This document shows, piece after piece, positions 1-11,639 of a DNA stretch of 64,000 nt; the stretch's first letter is position 1; each line of letters begins with the position of its first letter. The position numbers and the translations under genes are program-made. The DNA is from Pinus tabuliformis (Eukaryota; Streptophyta; Pinopsida; Pinales; Pinaceae), in NCBI GenBank assembly GCA_031772625.1, contig CM062813.1, positions 691,434,420 through 691,498,419 of the forward strand, written 5' to 3'. The notes beneath the pieces are model-generated. The model ran no database searches and had not been told where the DNA came from. It saw nothing but the letters and a program-made list of their open reading frames with translations.

Positions 1-517
1 TATTCATTTCAGAGGTGGAAGAGGGATCCCGACTTATTGAGAGCAGAAGAGGTTGTTCCAGCAGAGAAGTAGTTAATTGTATCTCTGACATGCCTACTAA
101 GGTTTTCCCCTTTACCTTACTCTACTTGACTGAACTGACAAGGGTTAATCCAAAAACAATCAACTAGAGAAGGTGACACTAGTTAGCGCACAAGCATTGT
201 GTTTACACCAAGGTTCACTTCGAACAGTACGTATTTTCCTTTGACGCATCATGGACTAAAAGCATCAAGCTCATGATACAGAGGCAAGATGACAGATAAC
301 CAAGTAGTGATAGTTGTACAAGCCCTCTTGTACTTTACCCAGCTTACTTCAAGAGTCATACATGGTTTCATGCATAACTAACCTATGAACAAAACAAGCA
401 AACAAACTAACAATTAACAAATAAAAGCAAGAGCAGAAGCAAAAATGAAAGCGAAGAAAGTAAACAAACAAGAAAACAATCATGTAAGAAAACACTACTC
501 CTACTCCTACACTAACG
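1..517. other. unassigned sequence at window edge
   Basis: No coding region can be supported here. The stretch lies downstream, in minus-strand sense, of the gag-like region at 518-2169 and may be more interior of the same LTR element. I recognise no protease, reverse transcriptase or integrase motif in it. Confidence 0.3.
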
Positions 518-2169
518 TTACATGGGCCTTATCACGAGTGCTTGCAATGTAAGACTCCTCCAATGCATGAGAAATGGGATCGTGTAGTTCGAGTGGGGAA
601 AGTAAAATCTAAGTGTTGGATTGATCTTGAGTGCATACAGATGAGTGATGAGGAGCCTTGAGTGTTTGAACAATTTCTTGATTGGAAGTGAAACCAACCT
701 CAAGACAGCGAGGGCCTGACATAACCATCAGCTCAGGCTGAAGTGCCTCGATGGTCTGTGGGGTTTCGACTTCATTGATAGATGGATCTTCGTAGACCAG
801 TGGCTTAGACGGATTAACAATGAGTGAATCAATATCGTGATCGGATGATGAGGTGAAGAGATCACGACAACCAAGATCAAAAATTTTGGATGTTGGTCGG
901 CATCCTCATGGTTGGATGAATCACACAAAGGGGTAGATGAAAAGTGAACAAACTCATCCTCTGTGTTTTCAGAAAAGACAGATGAAGGATCAAGTGGATT
1001 TTCAACGAGTAACTTATCCTCTTCATTGTCGAATGATGGACTAACATTCGATGAGTCCTGTGAGTGATCAACAATGGGTGCATACGTTGATGAAGATACA
1101 CATGCAAAATCATGGACGGCAAGTTCACCAAAGAGGTTAGGAAATGATGGAGGGGACTCGGACAAAAGGGAGTCATCCTTCACCGAGTGTAGATGTTCAA
1201 GCTCCCACTCATACTCTTCATGAATGACAGTGCATGTTGATTGTGCAACACCGACTTTGTTAGTTGGTTGTTCCTAGTTCACAACAAGTGAAGAGTCTGG
1301 AATGGACGAACACAATACAACATCATCCAGAGGAACACCTAAGTGCGAAGATGGAGGTCAAAGAAAAGAATGCATATGAGAACTCGAAGGACTCACAACC
1401 AAATCTACGTGAAAATCAAGTGGAGTGTTGTTGGGAGAGTGTGAAGGATGAACAAGTGTACAAACATGATCCTCAGCATCACTGGTTGATGGTGGAATTT
1501 TGAATGAGAGGGAGGCAGACAGTCCGTTGAGATAGTGCCTACTCCCACATGATATTGTGTAGTTCCATCAACGAAGAATGTTGAGCGAGGCTTCATCTCA
1601 AGCTTTCTCTTGGGACGGGCAGATTTCTTAAGACAGTACTTGAACCGGTCCCAGAGATAAGGAAATTTCATCTGGCTCCTCGAAGCTTGAAACTGCAAGT
1701 CACAGAAGCTTTGCCAAAAATCAATAATGGATTCATGCGGTGCCTCTGTTGTTGTAACAGTTTCCTGTAAAGATAGTCTGGATCAAAATGATAGAACGTG
1801 TCTTCAATGAGATCACAGAAGTGCTCAAATGAGTGCATAGTGTCAGCCGGTAGGGTGAGCACCCAACGAAATGGAGATTCGTGAAGTGTGTATGAAAGCA
1901 GCAAACCAGCCTGTTTGTCAGAAAACTCATCTTCCTCATAATCATGAAAAGAAAGTTATATAAGTGCTCAAGCCATGCCACTTCACCTTCACCATCATAC
2001 GTGTGAGTGGACAAGAGATCGAAAAGCTTCCCCGAGATGGATACATCTTCACTATTCAAAAAACACCTCGGGGGAAGAAGAGTGAAAGACTCCATGAAAG
2101 ATATGCAAAGGTTCAAAACTGGATGAGAGGACACAGCTTGTCATTAGGCCCTCCTTCTAGCGCCAGAAA
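518..2169 (-). pseudogene. degenerate Ty3/gypsy-type gag region
   Basis: This minus-strand region follows directly on an LTR end and a possible primer-binding site. The best part lies at about 2050-1668. One frame reads YDGEGEVAWLEHLYNF, and after a frameshift a second frame (1904-1668) carries FRWVLTLPADTMHSFEHF and FDPDYLYRKLLQQQ. That is the tryptophan and Leu-Pro pattern of the retrotransposon Gag capsid domain. A further open stretch (1183-728) is Ser/Asp/Glu-rich and would be a Gag spacer or linker. The frame is broken several times, so no functional Gag can be made. Protease and pol are not visible in the window. Assignment to Ty3 rather than copia rests on the capsid pattern alone. 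Confidence 0.55.
2148..2167 (-). other. candidate primer-binding site
   Basis: Immediately inside the LTR end at 2170 the minus strand reads TTTCTGGCGCTAGAAGGAGG. Its TGGCGC start resembles the TGGCGCC-type primer-binding sites of many plant Ty3 elements. The matching tRNA was not identified. The position, 3-4 nt from the LTR CA end, is what is expected. Confidence 0.45.
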
Positions 2170-3141
2170 TGTTGACGGTGCTAGACCCGCCAACATGTCA
2201 AGGGGATCTCCCCGATAAGAAGTCCCAATTATACCTCAGACCGTTTGGTGTAGGAGTCCAGCAGTGGGTCGTAAGGTAATTCCTTGACCGTGGTGTCGCA
2301 CAGAGGCAAGTAGAATAACTCTGTCAATAGCAAGGGTGTGACTGATGCAGTGAGTCAAGGAAGGTGTATGAGAGGTTCCAACACTTCGAAGGGGGAAGGA
2401 GGTGAATGTAAGTTCCAGGTTGAAAGGGATCAGTCCCAACTCGGCTAGGAACACACAACACAAAGGACATGCACAGCGTCCGGTGGAATAGTCCACTCGG
2501 ATGCGACAGTCACATCATACACGGTAAGATAACACGTACAACACTCACAGATCAGTACGAGACAAGTGTGATGGTTGTTATATCAAGGTTCAAGTGAAAG
2601 GTCTGTCTGATGTCCAGCAGAGTAGTCGACACGAACGGTGACAACATTAACAACAAGATTCATATAATTGCATGTGAATTAGTTCATACACAAGTACGTA
2701 AGTTAAAAAACACATGTCATTAAAACAACGGGCGCAGTCCAACTACAATAACAACATATGCATGAAAATGTGTTGGCTCTTATTATATAAAGAAGTGTAA
2801 ATCACAATCATATAATACATCCATGTAAACCTACTAGCCCCAATAGTGGAACGTTACAGCCACATCTGCCTACTCCTACAAAGAGATGTACTAGCTTCGT
2901 GTAGTGGAGAAGCCAAGACATGTTACAATATTATCCAAGCCTTCTTCAAAATAGTCTTAGTAGAATCTTGGCTGACCAAAAGCCTATACAATGAGTTATG
3001 AGGGAATATTTATAGCAAAGGGTGGGGTGACCCTTGACATTCCCCTTGGTGACAGTTCAACTACCCTCTTGACTCTTCACCTACTATATGACTGTAACAT
3101 CCAACTGTTGACATGTGACTTACACTTGACATGACTCAACA
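2170..3141 (-). repeat. LTR of the minus-strand retroelement
   Basis: On the + strand the segment starts TGTTGAC and ends GACTCAACA, so it has the short inverted TGTTGA/TCAACA ends of an LTR. A clearly homologous but diverged sequence occurs in + orientation at 10780-11628 and 42775-43624. All three share a CTTTGCTAT(A)AATATTCC TATA-like stretch and the same CACCGTCAACA terminus. This copy is about 120 bp longer. The 3' terminus is firm because gag and a PBS-like site follow. The 5' terminus is tentative, since similarity to the other loci continues upstream. Confidence 0.6.
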
Positions 3142-4080
3142 TTACAATGCACATGTACTCATGTGAGGCAACATGGCTTGAGCAAGCCTTGAAAGACATC
3201 ACTGACACTCGGTCCGCTGTGGTGAGACCAACTCTTTGACATGCTTGTGATGGTGAAGCTGGTGAGATGATGCCAAGCTTGGTCATCCGTGATGGTGTGC
3301 ATGCACCTCATGGTGACATCTTGCTGAAGCAAACTCTTGCTTTCATTGCAATCGGTGCAGTGGTTCGGCCCCTTCATCCAACTCGTCTGCTAACATGCGC
3401 ATTGTCTTCTTGGGTGCGGTTGAATCGGCAGCACACTGATGCATAATGTTTATGTTGATCTTCAAGTGTGTGATGGTGTTCATGCGCATCAACTTGCCTA
3501 AGTACCCGTTCGGCTCCAGTTGGACTTGCTTCTTGTCTTATCCTTTGTGAGTGCGTTGAATGGGTTGGATTGCATGTGTGTGCACAATGACATGCATGTT
3601 TCTGAATCCCTTGCATGCGATCAACCACACTTCTCACCATGTCTACTCTATGTTAGCTGCTGGGATGGATCTTTAACTTGTCTGGGCACAGTTTCATCCG
3701 TGAGCGTACATTTCGCCCACTATTGTTCATGATCTTGTTGCAACTCATTCATCTATCTGCGCAGCTTCATGTTCTTCCTTAGTTGCTACTTCAACACATG
3801 AAACTCCTTCTTTGTTACATCTTCTACCTCTGTCTGATCTTCATGTCATGTCGCCACTCCATAGCCGGAGTCTCCAAAGTTGCTTTCATCATCAATGGAC
3901 CTACTTGAGCTTGCAACCTTATTCCGCCTCCGTGTTTTCAACCCTCCTCTTGCATTCGTTGCATTTGGTATGCTATCTTCAGCTGTTGTCCATGATGTTG
4001 CTTGTTGTGATGTTTTCGCTTGATGTCCTTGTCTACGAATAGCTTGATTTCTTTGTGAATAGGCAAGCTCATAGACACTT
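3142..4080 (-). pseudogene. diverged copy of the LTR-adjacent ORF
   Basis: The minus-strand stretch upstream of the LTR matches the ORF at 9547-10719. The shared part includes an Asn-Ala-His/Met-His-Met core before DELDE, read here as MRMLADELDEG and there as MHMLLDELDEE. Frames are broken. Further upstream (about 4075-3849) another open stretch, rich in Gln, Arg and Ser, begins VYELAYSQRNQAIRRQG; I do not recognise it. Having this ORF before the LTR and gag after it suggests two elements sharing one LTR, or an element carrying an extra ORF 3' of pol. Confidence 0.45.
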
Positions 4081-4269
4081 GATCTACTACATCCCCAAGC
4101 ATGCTCTAAATGGTGTCCTCACCTCTGCTCTCCTGGAAACCATTGTACCTGTACTGCTGAGAGGCAGGTGAACACCTGCGATAACTGGAGACATTGCAAC
4201 ACTCATAGCAAGAAATCTGTCAATTGAAAACCAAAATGATCATGAGAACTAACTTGCAACATACCTGGG

Positions 4270-5640
4270 TGAATGATCATGAAGATTGTGCAATTTCAAC
4301 CTGGAGGTTGGGAGACTGATTGCCAAGACTGCTCAAGGCACAGTCTATGCTGCTGGGAGACTGACTAACTGTTGGAACTGTGCAATGCACAGTCCAGTCT
4401 GGCTGTTGACTACTAGGATTGCACAATGTGCAATTCCAGCTGGGAAGAACTGTTGGCCTAGGGACAGATCTATCTAATTTCGTAGGCCAAGTAGCCACTG
4501 TCCTCCAGAAATGTGAAAAATAGTCCTGGAGGCAAGTTTCAGGCAGGAATGCGCAAATCTTGAGAGGAAGGTGAGCCTTCCTTTGCCAGATTGCACAATG
4601 CAGCCTTGGTGAAGGTAGAGCCCAGGCCAAGGTTGGCCCGACTTGTCGACGGACGACTGTAGTCAGTGAGTGCATGGCGACTCTAAGAGATAGCAGAAGT
4701 GATTGACAGTGCATGCAAAAAATGAATGAAAGATTCAACGAACAGATCAACATGCATGTGGGTGAGATAGTTCGTCGGTTGGGCGAACATCCGTGCAAAA
4801 CAATTTCATGCATGCGACAACAGTGAGATAGCGACGAAAACTGAAACAGAGCTGGGACAAGCTAGTATATGTGTAAATGACAGCAAGCGTTCAAATAAAT
4901 CAAGCAAACAGTACTCCCACAAGCGAAAACACGAAAAGCAATAGAAATTCAACACAAGGCATTGGAAGCGGGCTTACCCCAAAACAGTTAAGTTGAATGT
5001 GCCGACTGCTCTTGTATGTGATGTGGGATGCCAGAGCTGCAAGGTTGATGTGAGGAATGATCTCTGCAGCATTCAGTTGATGATTTTTGATAATATTGAG
5101 GTTGTGACGCACATGCCATGAATCTAAAGGAAGCGACACTTGGTGGGAGGTTTCGGAATTGCTCCTTGCATGTAACTTCCCACTACTAAATATAGATCCT
5201 TGAAACAAGGGATTTCTTTGCATGGTGCCTTGGGAGAAGTAGCCCATGCATGCAAGTCTGTTTTTCTCAGTCCTGGAGGGAATCGATCAACTCAGTTGTA
5301 CATGTAAGAGACTGCTCGACTGCTGGAGAAAAATGCGCATTTCTAGCTGGGAGCTGGACTGGATGCCCAAAAGATTTGGCAATTTCTAGGTAGAGCAACT
5401 GACTGCTACCCAGATTTCCACAAATCCTGGGCTGAAGAGCCTGTTGTTGGGAAAATTTGTGCAAATCCTGTTGGGAGGGTTGGTTGGCAAGATTGCCCAA
5501 TCCTGAAGCCCAGTAGGTTGTCAGAGAGGATTACGCAATTCCTAGAGGGAAGGTTGGTTTCACTCTAGAAATGTGCAATTTTCAAGGGGAAGCTGCTCAG
5601 CCTGCAGCTGGACCAAGTCCGGGTGAGCAGCCTATGAGGA
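4270..5640. repeat. degenerate short repeats, GTGCAATT...CTGGGAG type
   Basis: A loosely repeated motif recurs: a TGTGCAATT or TGCGCAA core followed about 10 bases later by AGCTGGGAG or GGAAGGTT and then CTG. Examples lie near 4287, 4374, 4426, 4550, 4590, 5333, 5453 and 5570. Spacing is irregular at roughly 40-60 bp, and a less repetitive stretch at about 4650-5270 splits the array. Open frames across it (for example 4277-4813 on -) are by-products of the repeat. It could be the subterminal region of a DNA transposon, but no terminal inverted repeats were found. Confidence 0.4.
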
Positions 5641-6590
5641 GAATGGATCAACTATGATCGACAGGTTGCCTTTGTGCAAGGAAAACACTGAAGCTTGTGT
5701 ACTTGATGAAGCAAGACAAAGTATTGTGTAAGGTTGGTAGGGAGGCTCCAAAATAGGCACTTTTATTGCAAATTCAAATGATGAAACAACTAGGCTACAG
5801 GGTACAAACACACAACACAAAGACAATATAGACAGAAATAGAGGAACCAACAGAGAGTCACAGCCACACAAAAAAATTTCGGTGCAAATACATAAGAACT
5901 TCTAACTATTCATTTGAAGCCACCTAGGTCATCCCTCATGTATTTCAAAAAATCTAAGCCGTGATCCATTAAAGGAGCGGATCAACGTCTAAACGAAAAA
6001 CCTTGAGATGCTTTTCTTGAAATTCTTGTGCATAACAATTGGGTAAGATATTGAGATTTGACCTGGGTCCTAAGGTCAAAAGTAGCTGTTTTTCGATTTA
6101 GCCGTTGGAGTCTCTGCTCAAACTATTTAACATGCTAAGCTGGATCTGTTTCTTCAACTTGTCCTGACGATGAACCACACTCGTTGGTTCGAAACGCATC
6201 GACAAAGGTCTTTCTATATGTGATTTACGCCGAAGCTCTTCTTATAACTGTTATGGATCACAGAAGTCTCAATTCAACAATTGAGATTCTTTTCAAGAAA
6301 TTCTCTTCACATCCATGTCATCTATCCATGTCAAGGGCAAAATTGGAATGTTCAGGCTTCAATTTGAATATGGATCTAAGTGGAATCTATGATAGTTAGT
6401 AAATAGTACTTTACGTAATCTTGGTGCACTTTAAGTAATCTTGGCGCAGGCCTTTTCTGGTCCTCTGCTTTTGGTGGTCACGCATTCAATATAATTGACG
6501 GTATTCATTTCTTTACCTTCAATAACGACCTCATCTATTTCCAGGCCATCCCTAGTGTATCTCAAAAAAGTTGTGATCCGTTAAAGGAGC
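5641..6590. other. no gene seen; holds a ~65-bp direct repeat pair
   Basis: AT-rich sequence without a supportable ORF. Two imperfect direct repeats, at about 5930-5995 and 6545-6603, share GTGATCC(A/G)TTAAAGGAGCG followed by CAACGTCT or AAACGTCT. They bracket roughly 550 bp. The bracket could be a small transposon, but no PBS, polypurine tract or target duplication was found. Confidence 0.35.
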
Positions 6591-6597
6591 GATAAAC

Positions 6598-6870
6598 GTC
6601 TATAACGCCCTGCAAAGCACCCTGTATATTGTGTGTTGTAGTTTGTGTGCCCTCTGTGCTATTTCTCGTGTTAGAGTTGTTTGTTAAAGGCATATATTAT
6701 ATTGTGCGTTAATTTTTGTGCACTCTGTATATTATGTGTCATATGTGTGATATGTTTTTTCTATTGTGTTTTCTGTTGAATTTATGGGAGGAAAGAAGAC
6801 GAGATTAGGGTGCATTATTATGAAAGTGACGATGAAGTTCACCTCACTGTGCTTCTCCAATATTGTTCAC
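6598..6870 (+). other. exon-like module, copy 1
   Basis: The CCCTG(C/T)ATATTGTGTGTT sequence and the following TG-rich tract lead into a short open stretch reading EIRVHYYESDDEVHLTVLL at about 6808-6865. The same arrangement recurs at 7950-8270 with YIRVRYYESDDEAVVVLF. The peptide is better preserved than the flanks, which suggests derivation from a coding exon. No known protein is recognised. Confidence 0.35.
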
Positions 6871-7949
6871 CTCACCAATCGTCTAGACTAGGGATCGAAC
6901 TTACCATGTACGGGGCAATGGCAATGGCCAAAATTCCTTTAAATTTCTGTAGGATCAGGGTATAAGTCCGTAAAATTTGCATACATCTTTGTTCACTCGA
7001 TATATTGCAATATATAATTTAATTTTCAAATTCTTTTCCTGATTTTGAAAGACATCTTTCTTTCTCTGGTTTTACTTCAAACTTGGGCGATTTCTGTGAT
7101 TTATCCTTAAACTAAATAACTGAAGGCTTAATGAAATATTTCATTTATTTTTTATGTTCTTTGACTTAATTTTAAATTAAGTAATAGATGCTTAAAGAAA
7201 TCATTCTCTCTATTTATGTGTTCCTTGTTAATTAATTAACCAATGCTTAAAGAAATCACACTCTCTAATTTTATTACAGATTATTCCCACCGTTTGCAAT
7301 TTACCTGTAAATCAAATGACTAAAGGTTTAATAAATTATGTTTCTTTGGATTTACTACAAACTATTGGGCCTTGCGTGATTTATTTGTATTTATTTAATT
7401 AAGTAAAGGTTCAAAGAAATCTGCAAACTCTTGGAGAGAGTTTTGTGATTTGTCCATAAATTAAAATTTAACTTGCTCATGGCTTGAATGATCTTAATCA
7501 TGTAGGTTTATTGCAAGATTTTGGTTCATTTGCACATTTTCAATGTGATTTATCTGCACAAGACATACATACGATAATCTTAAAAGGATCTTTATCTTGG
7601 AATTTATAGCAAATATCTTGAGTCTTAGCTGCAATTTTCACCCTGATTTGCTCTCACCTTAAGAAAACTTTGCTTGCTGCATTGCTTAGGTGTTCTGTTG
7701 GAGTTTCACGTCAAGAGAATGCTGAATTCGGTGGGAAATCATCCTGTCAAAAGCATAGTGCTTCTTCCATTTTAATGTGAGATATATGAGGCTATTTCAT
7801 TTTATTAAAGGAAATATTGCTTTCATTTTAATGTGAAGATGTGTAAGCTTATTTCATTCTGTTGAAGAAATATTGCACTCTTAAGATCTCTCCATTTCTT
7901 TATCTCCTACCACAAGAGCTCTATCTCTCTTCAGTTATTTATGTGTTAA
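6871..7949. repeat. AT-rich, weak ~70-100-bp repeats
   Basis: No gene is supported. A loose unit recurs: TGATTTA(T/C)C(T/C)GTAAATTAAAT, then TAA(A/C)GGCTTAAAGAAATC, then TCTCT and TTTTACTGCAAACTATTGG. Occurrences fall near 7100, 7180, 7240, 7310 and 7390. Related units return at about 8880-9200 on the far side of the second exon-like module, so the two modules sit within one repeated AT-rich domain. Confidence 0.4.
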
Positions 7950-8273
7950 AAGGCACCCTGTGTTGTAACTTGTGTGCGTTGTGTGTTCTTTCTCGTGACA
8001 GAGTTGTGTGTTAAAAGGCGCCCTGTATATTGTGTGTTAATTTGTATACGCCCTGTGCTCTATATATTGTGTGGGGTCTGTGTGTGGAATGTTTTTTCAT
8101 TTGTGTGTATGTCTGGAGATCTGTTTTCTTTTGTATCTATGATAAGTGAGAAAAGAAACTATATCAGGGTGCGTTATTATGAAAGTGACGACGAAGCTGT
8201 CGTTGTGCTTTTCAAAGATTTTTCACCTGTACGTACTAAGGAGTTTGAGTTTAGTGATTTGTCCGTAAATTAG
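7950..8273 (+). other. exon-like module, copy 2
   Basis: A + strand open stretch (7974-8273) ends with NYIRVRYYESDDEAVVVLF and then DFSPVRTKEFEF before a stop. The YYESDDE part matches the module about 1.35 kb upstream, as do the CCCTGTATATTGTGTGTT leader and the TTTCTCGTG segment. The first half of the ORF is low-complexity (Val/Cys/Phe) and probably not coding. It may be a duplicated or captured exon of an unidentified gene. Confidence 0.35.
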
Positions 8274-9297
8274 ATCATTTAGATTTACTGCAAAATATTG
8301 GTTCATTTGCACATTTTCAATGTGATTTACCTGCGAAGGATATATTGTCATCTTAAAAGGATTTTTATCTTGGATTGTTACATGTTTTCCATATAATTTA
8401 TTCTTAAAATTATCTAAATGAAAATTAAAAGAAACCTTTACTATTTAAATTGTGATTTATTTGTAAATCCCTGATCTAAACCTCAATGAAACCTTTGATA
8501 TCCATAAGCAAGTGCTTTCTCTGAATTTTCGCCGTGATTGGATCTCACCTTAAGAAAACTTTGCTCGCTGCATTGACGCTAAATTGTTAAGAGAATGACT
8601 AATTCGGCGGGAAATTAGTGTCGTACACTTAATCTACTTTCAAGGTAAACCTATTTTAGTGTGTAAAAGAAATATAGGTTTCATCTTTATATGTAAAACT
8701 ATTTCATTCTATCAAAAGAATAATCCTCAGAATCTAGAATGTTGTAAGTTATTGTTTGTGAGTGAAATTATTTATAACTGGTTTCTACGTTAAATTTTTT
8801 ATAACTTATTATATTTCTTAATGAGCATGAAACATTTTAGGGTTCTTAGTTTTGAAGTTTTCAAACTCTTGCCGTGTTCTCTCCCCACAAACATAGACGC
8901 TTTCTATGATTAACTTAAATAACTGAAGGCTTCAAAACTTTCCTCTTTTGTTTCTAAAGTAATCATTCTCTCCGGTTTTGCTGCAAACTATTGGCAGGTT
9001 CTACATTTTACATGTAAATTTCTTAGCCAGAGCCTCTAAAATTTTCTTTAGCTTGTCTTAGTGCAAACTATTGCCTCATTGTGTGAGTTATCTGTATTTT
9101 ATTAAATAACTAAAAAATCGAGGAAATCTCATCACTCTTCTTTTGTTTCACTGCAAAGAATCTTGTGATTTATTGGTAAATTAACTCGATTAAAGCTTTA
9201 AAAAAACTTGACTATATAGATTTATTCCAAAATATTGGTTAATATGTTCATTTTTCTATATGATTTACCCATAAAGAACATAATCTAACCTTAAAAA
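8274..9297. other. AT-rich flank of copy A
   Basis: No ORF is supported. It contains further diverged units of the AT-rich repeat seen at 6871-7949, for example near 8880-8950 and 9060-9130. It ends where similarity to 41333 begins, so it is the unique left flank of the duplicated segment. Confidence 0.5.
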
Positions 9298-9546
9298 GGA
9301 TAGTTATTCTTGACAAATTAGCGTTTTATTTGCAAATTTTCTATATAATTTATAGGTAAACTACCTAAATAAAAAGAAATATTTTTTTATTTGGGATTTA
9401 CACAGCAGGGGTCGCAACTTGCACAGACAGATGAAACTGCACCTGTACAGGTAGTAGACTCATCATAATAGCTAGCACTAGGCAGATAGGGTGAACCATC
9501 GCAGGAGAAGGACTTCGCTCAGGAGATAGAGTGAGCACTTGAATAG

Positions 9547-10719
9547 ATGGATACAGATATGGAGAAACAGAAGTTAGAGCAATACATCGACCTCATGCCT
9601 CATCACCAAGAGGTTGACCCACAAACTTTACCGCGACCAAAAGAGGAGCAAGTCCCAAGCGAACAAGGAGATGTTGAGATCCTTAGAGATCAGCCTGAAG
9701 GAGAGATGCACAACATCTCGTTCAACAAGTCTCAACATAGAGTTGTGAAATCTCGTAGAGTTTCGACTCTGGATGATAATACATCTCCTACGCAGTTTAA
9801 GGAACGAGTGATCGTGTCTAATGTGCACAAACATCTAGCAACATTGGTCGATGATACCATAACATATGCTGAAGCCACTAGCTCGAGTGTTCGCTTCCTA
9901 ATAGCTAAGAATGAGTGAATGGCTAAGGAGCTATAGACGGCCAAGCGAGGAGAATTGGTTACAGCATCCGCCCGAGCAGAATTGAAGAAGGCAATATTGG
10001 ATGAAGTATTGTCCCTTGACACAGTCATGCAGGCGTTGTATTCCAAGTTTGGTACCGTGCATAAGGCAGTCGTCCATCTCAACGGTTGGCAACAACGATG
10101 TGCTAGAAGAGCATGTATCCTGTCGAATGTGCATGCTTTTGTTGATTACATGCAAAAATGGACAATGAGATACAAGGGAGCCCTATTACACTTGCCAAAG
10201 ATGATGAAGCCCAGAGAGGTTGAGCTGAAGGCACGCATCCGAAGTCAGATCCGAAACTATGAAGATCTCCCACAGCTCATCACTAGTCTACAGGCTTCCC
10301 ATGCACGTGTATTCAAGAGTATGGATGTTGTTGTGCGCGCACATGCGATCCCATCTATTGGGACACTCGCCTAGGAGAAGACAAATGCACATGTCCAACT
10401 AGAGCTTGACTCATACTTTGACGAGTTGATGTGCATAGCCACCAACGCAGACTTGTCAATCAGTGGAGACACCATGCACAAGTATGTTGTTGGTCCGATC
10501 GCACTCAAGAAAATGATGCACATGCTATTAGACGAGTTGGACGAAGAAGCCCGAGAAGTGTACCCAAATGTTATGGAGGTAAGAGTTCGTTTCCAGAAAG
10601 ATGTCACCTTAGAGTACACGGACACCATCGCGAACTACCGAGCTTGGCATCAGCTTGCTACTGTCAACCAATGTGAGGATGTCGAAGAGTTGGTCTTCCA
10701 ACAGTTGTCCAAGTCATAA
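9547..10719 (+). pseudogene. ORF of unknown function upstream of LTR, copy A
   Basis: One frame runs for about 390 codons from MDTDMEKQ to VFQQLSKS, broken only by stops near 9916, 9931 and 10372. Restored by eye it would be a hydrophilic, probably helical protein with ALYSKFGTVHKAVVHL and a MHMLLDELDEE motif near its end. It ends about 60 bp before an LTR. Copies occur in B and, diverged and inverted, at 3142-3640. The position between an element body and an LTR fits an extra retroelement ORF, but I recognise no capsid, env, protease or RT signature. A zinc knuckle is absent. Confidence 0.5.
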
Positions 10720-10779
10720 TGATGTCTTGCATGCCTTGCCCAAGCCATTTTGTCTCACATGGGTACATGTGCATTGTAA

Positions 10780-11628
10780 TGTAACATCTTGTTAAGTGTA
10801 AGTTCAAGTGTCGATAGTTAGATGTAACAGTCATAGAGTAGATGAAGAGTCATGAAGGTAGTTGAACTATCACAAAGGGGAATGTCAAGGGCTACCCCAC
10901 CCTTTGCTATATATATTCCCTCATAACTCATTGTAGACGCTTTTTGGTCAACCAAGCTACCGATAGGACTATCTTAGAGAGAGCTTCGACAGTATTGTAA
11001 CAAGCCTTAGCTTCTCCACTGTGCAGAGCTAGTATATCTCTTTGGAGGAGTAGGCGACAGTGACTATAACGTTTCATTGTCGGAACTAGTGGTTGGACAT
11101 GGATGTATTGTATGACTAGAACTTACACTTCTTAATATAACAGAGGTAGCATGTTTCATGCATATTTCATATAGTATTTCAGTTATTTTGTTTACTCTAA
11201 ATGATATATGTATTTGTTTGCTTACGCATGCATGTGTAGCTATTTTCTATATATGTATGTATGAAGCTTTCCGAAATGTGTTGTTGTTTTAACCATCACT
11301 TTGGATTGCTAGCTTACTTACCTTTCATGTTGTGATGCATCATTGCTCGTATGCTCCCTTCTTAACTGCATGCTTTCACAGGTTTCCAAGGAGCGCACTC
11401 ACCTCACCCTCCGTGTGTTAGAACTGCTCATGCACCTTTCTTGACTTACTGCACATCTCACACCCTTGCTACCAACATGGACATCTTACTTGCCTCTGTG
11501 TGAAACCGCGGTCAAGGCGATACTGTACGACCCACTGTTGGGACTCCTACACCAAACGGTCTCAGGTTAATTAGAAATTCTTACCGTGGAGATCCCGTGA
11601 CATGTTGGCGGGTCCAGCACCGTCAACA
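10780..11628 (+). repeat. LTR, copy A
   Basis: It is homologous to 42775-43624 and to the inverse of 2170-3141. It contains a TATA-like GCTATATATATTCC near 10910 and ends CACCGTCAACA at 11628. The presumed 5' end (TGTAACATC at 10780) has lost the TGTTGA seen in the diverged copy. No PBS or gag follows; the sequence passes directly into a copia fragment on the other strand, so the LTR end marks an insertion or truncation junction. Confidence 0.6.
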
Positions 11629-11639
11629 GAATTGTAGTA

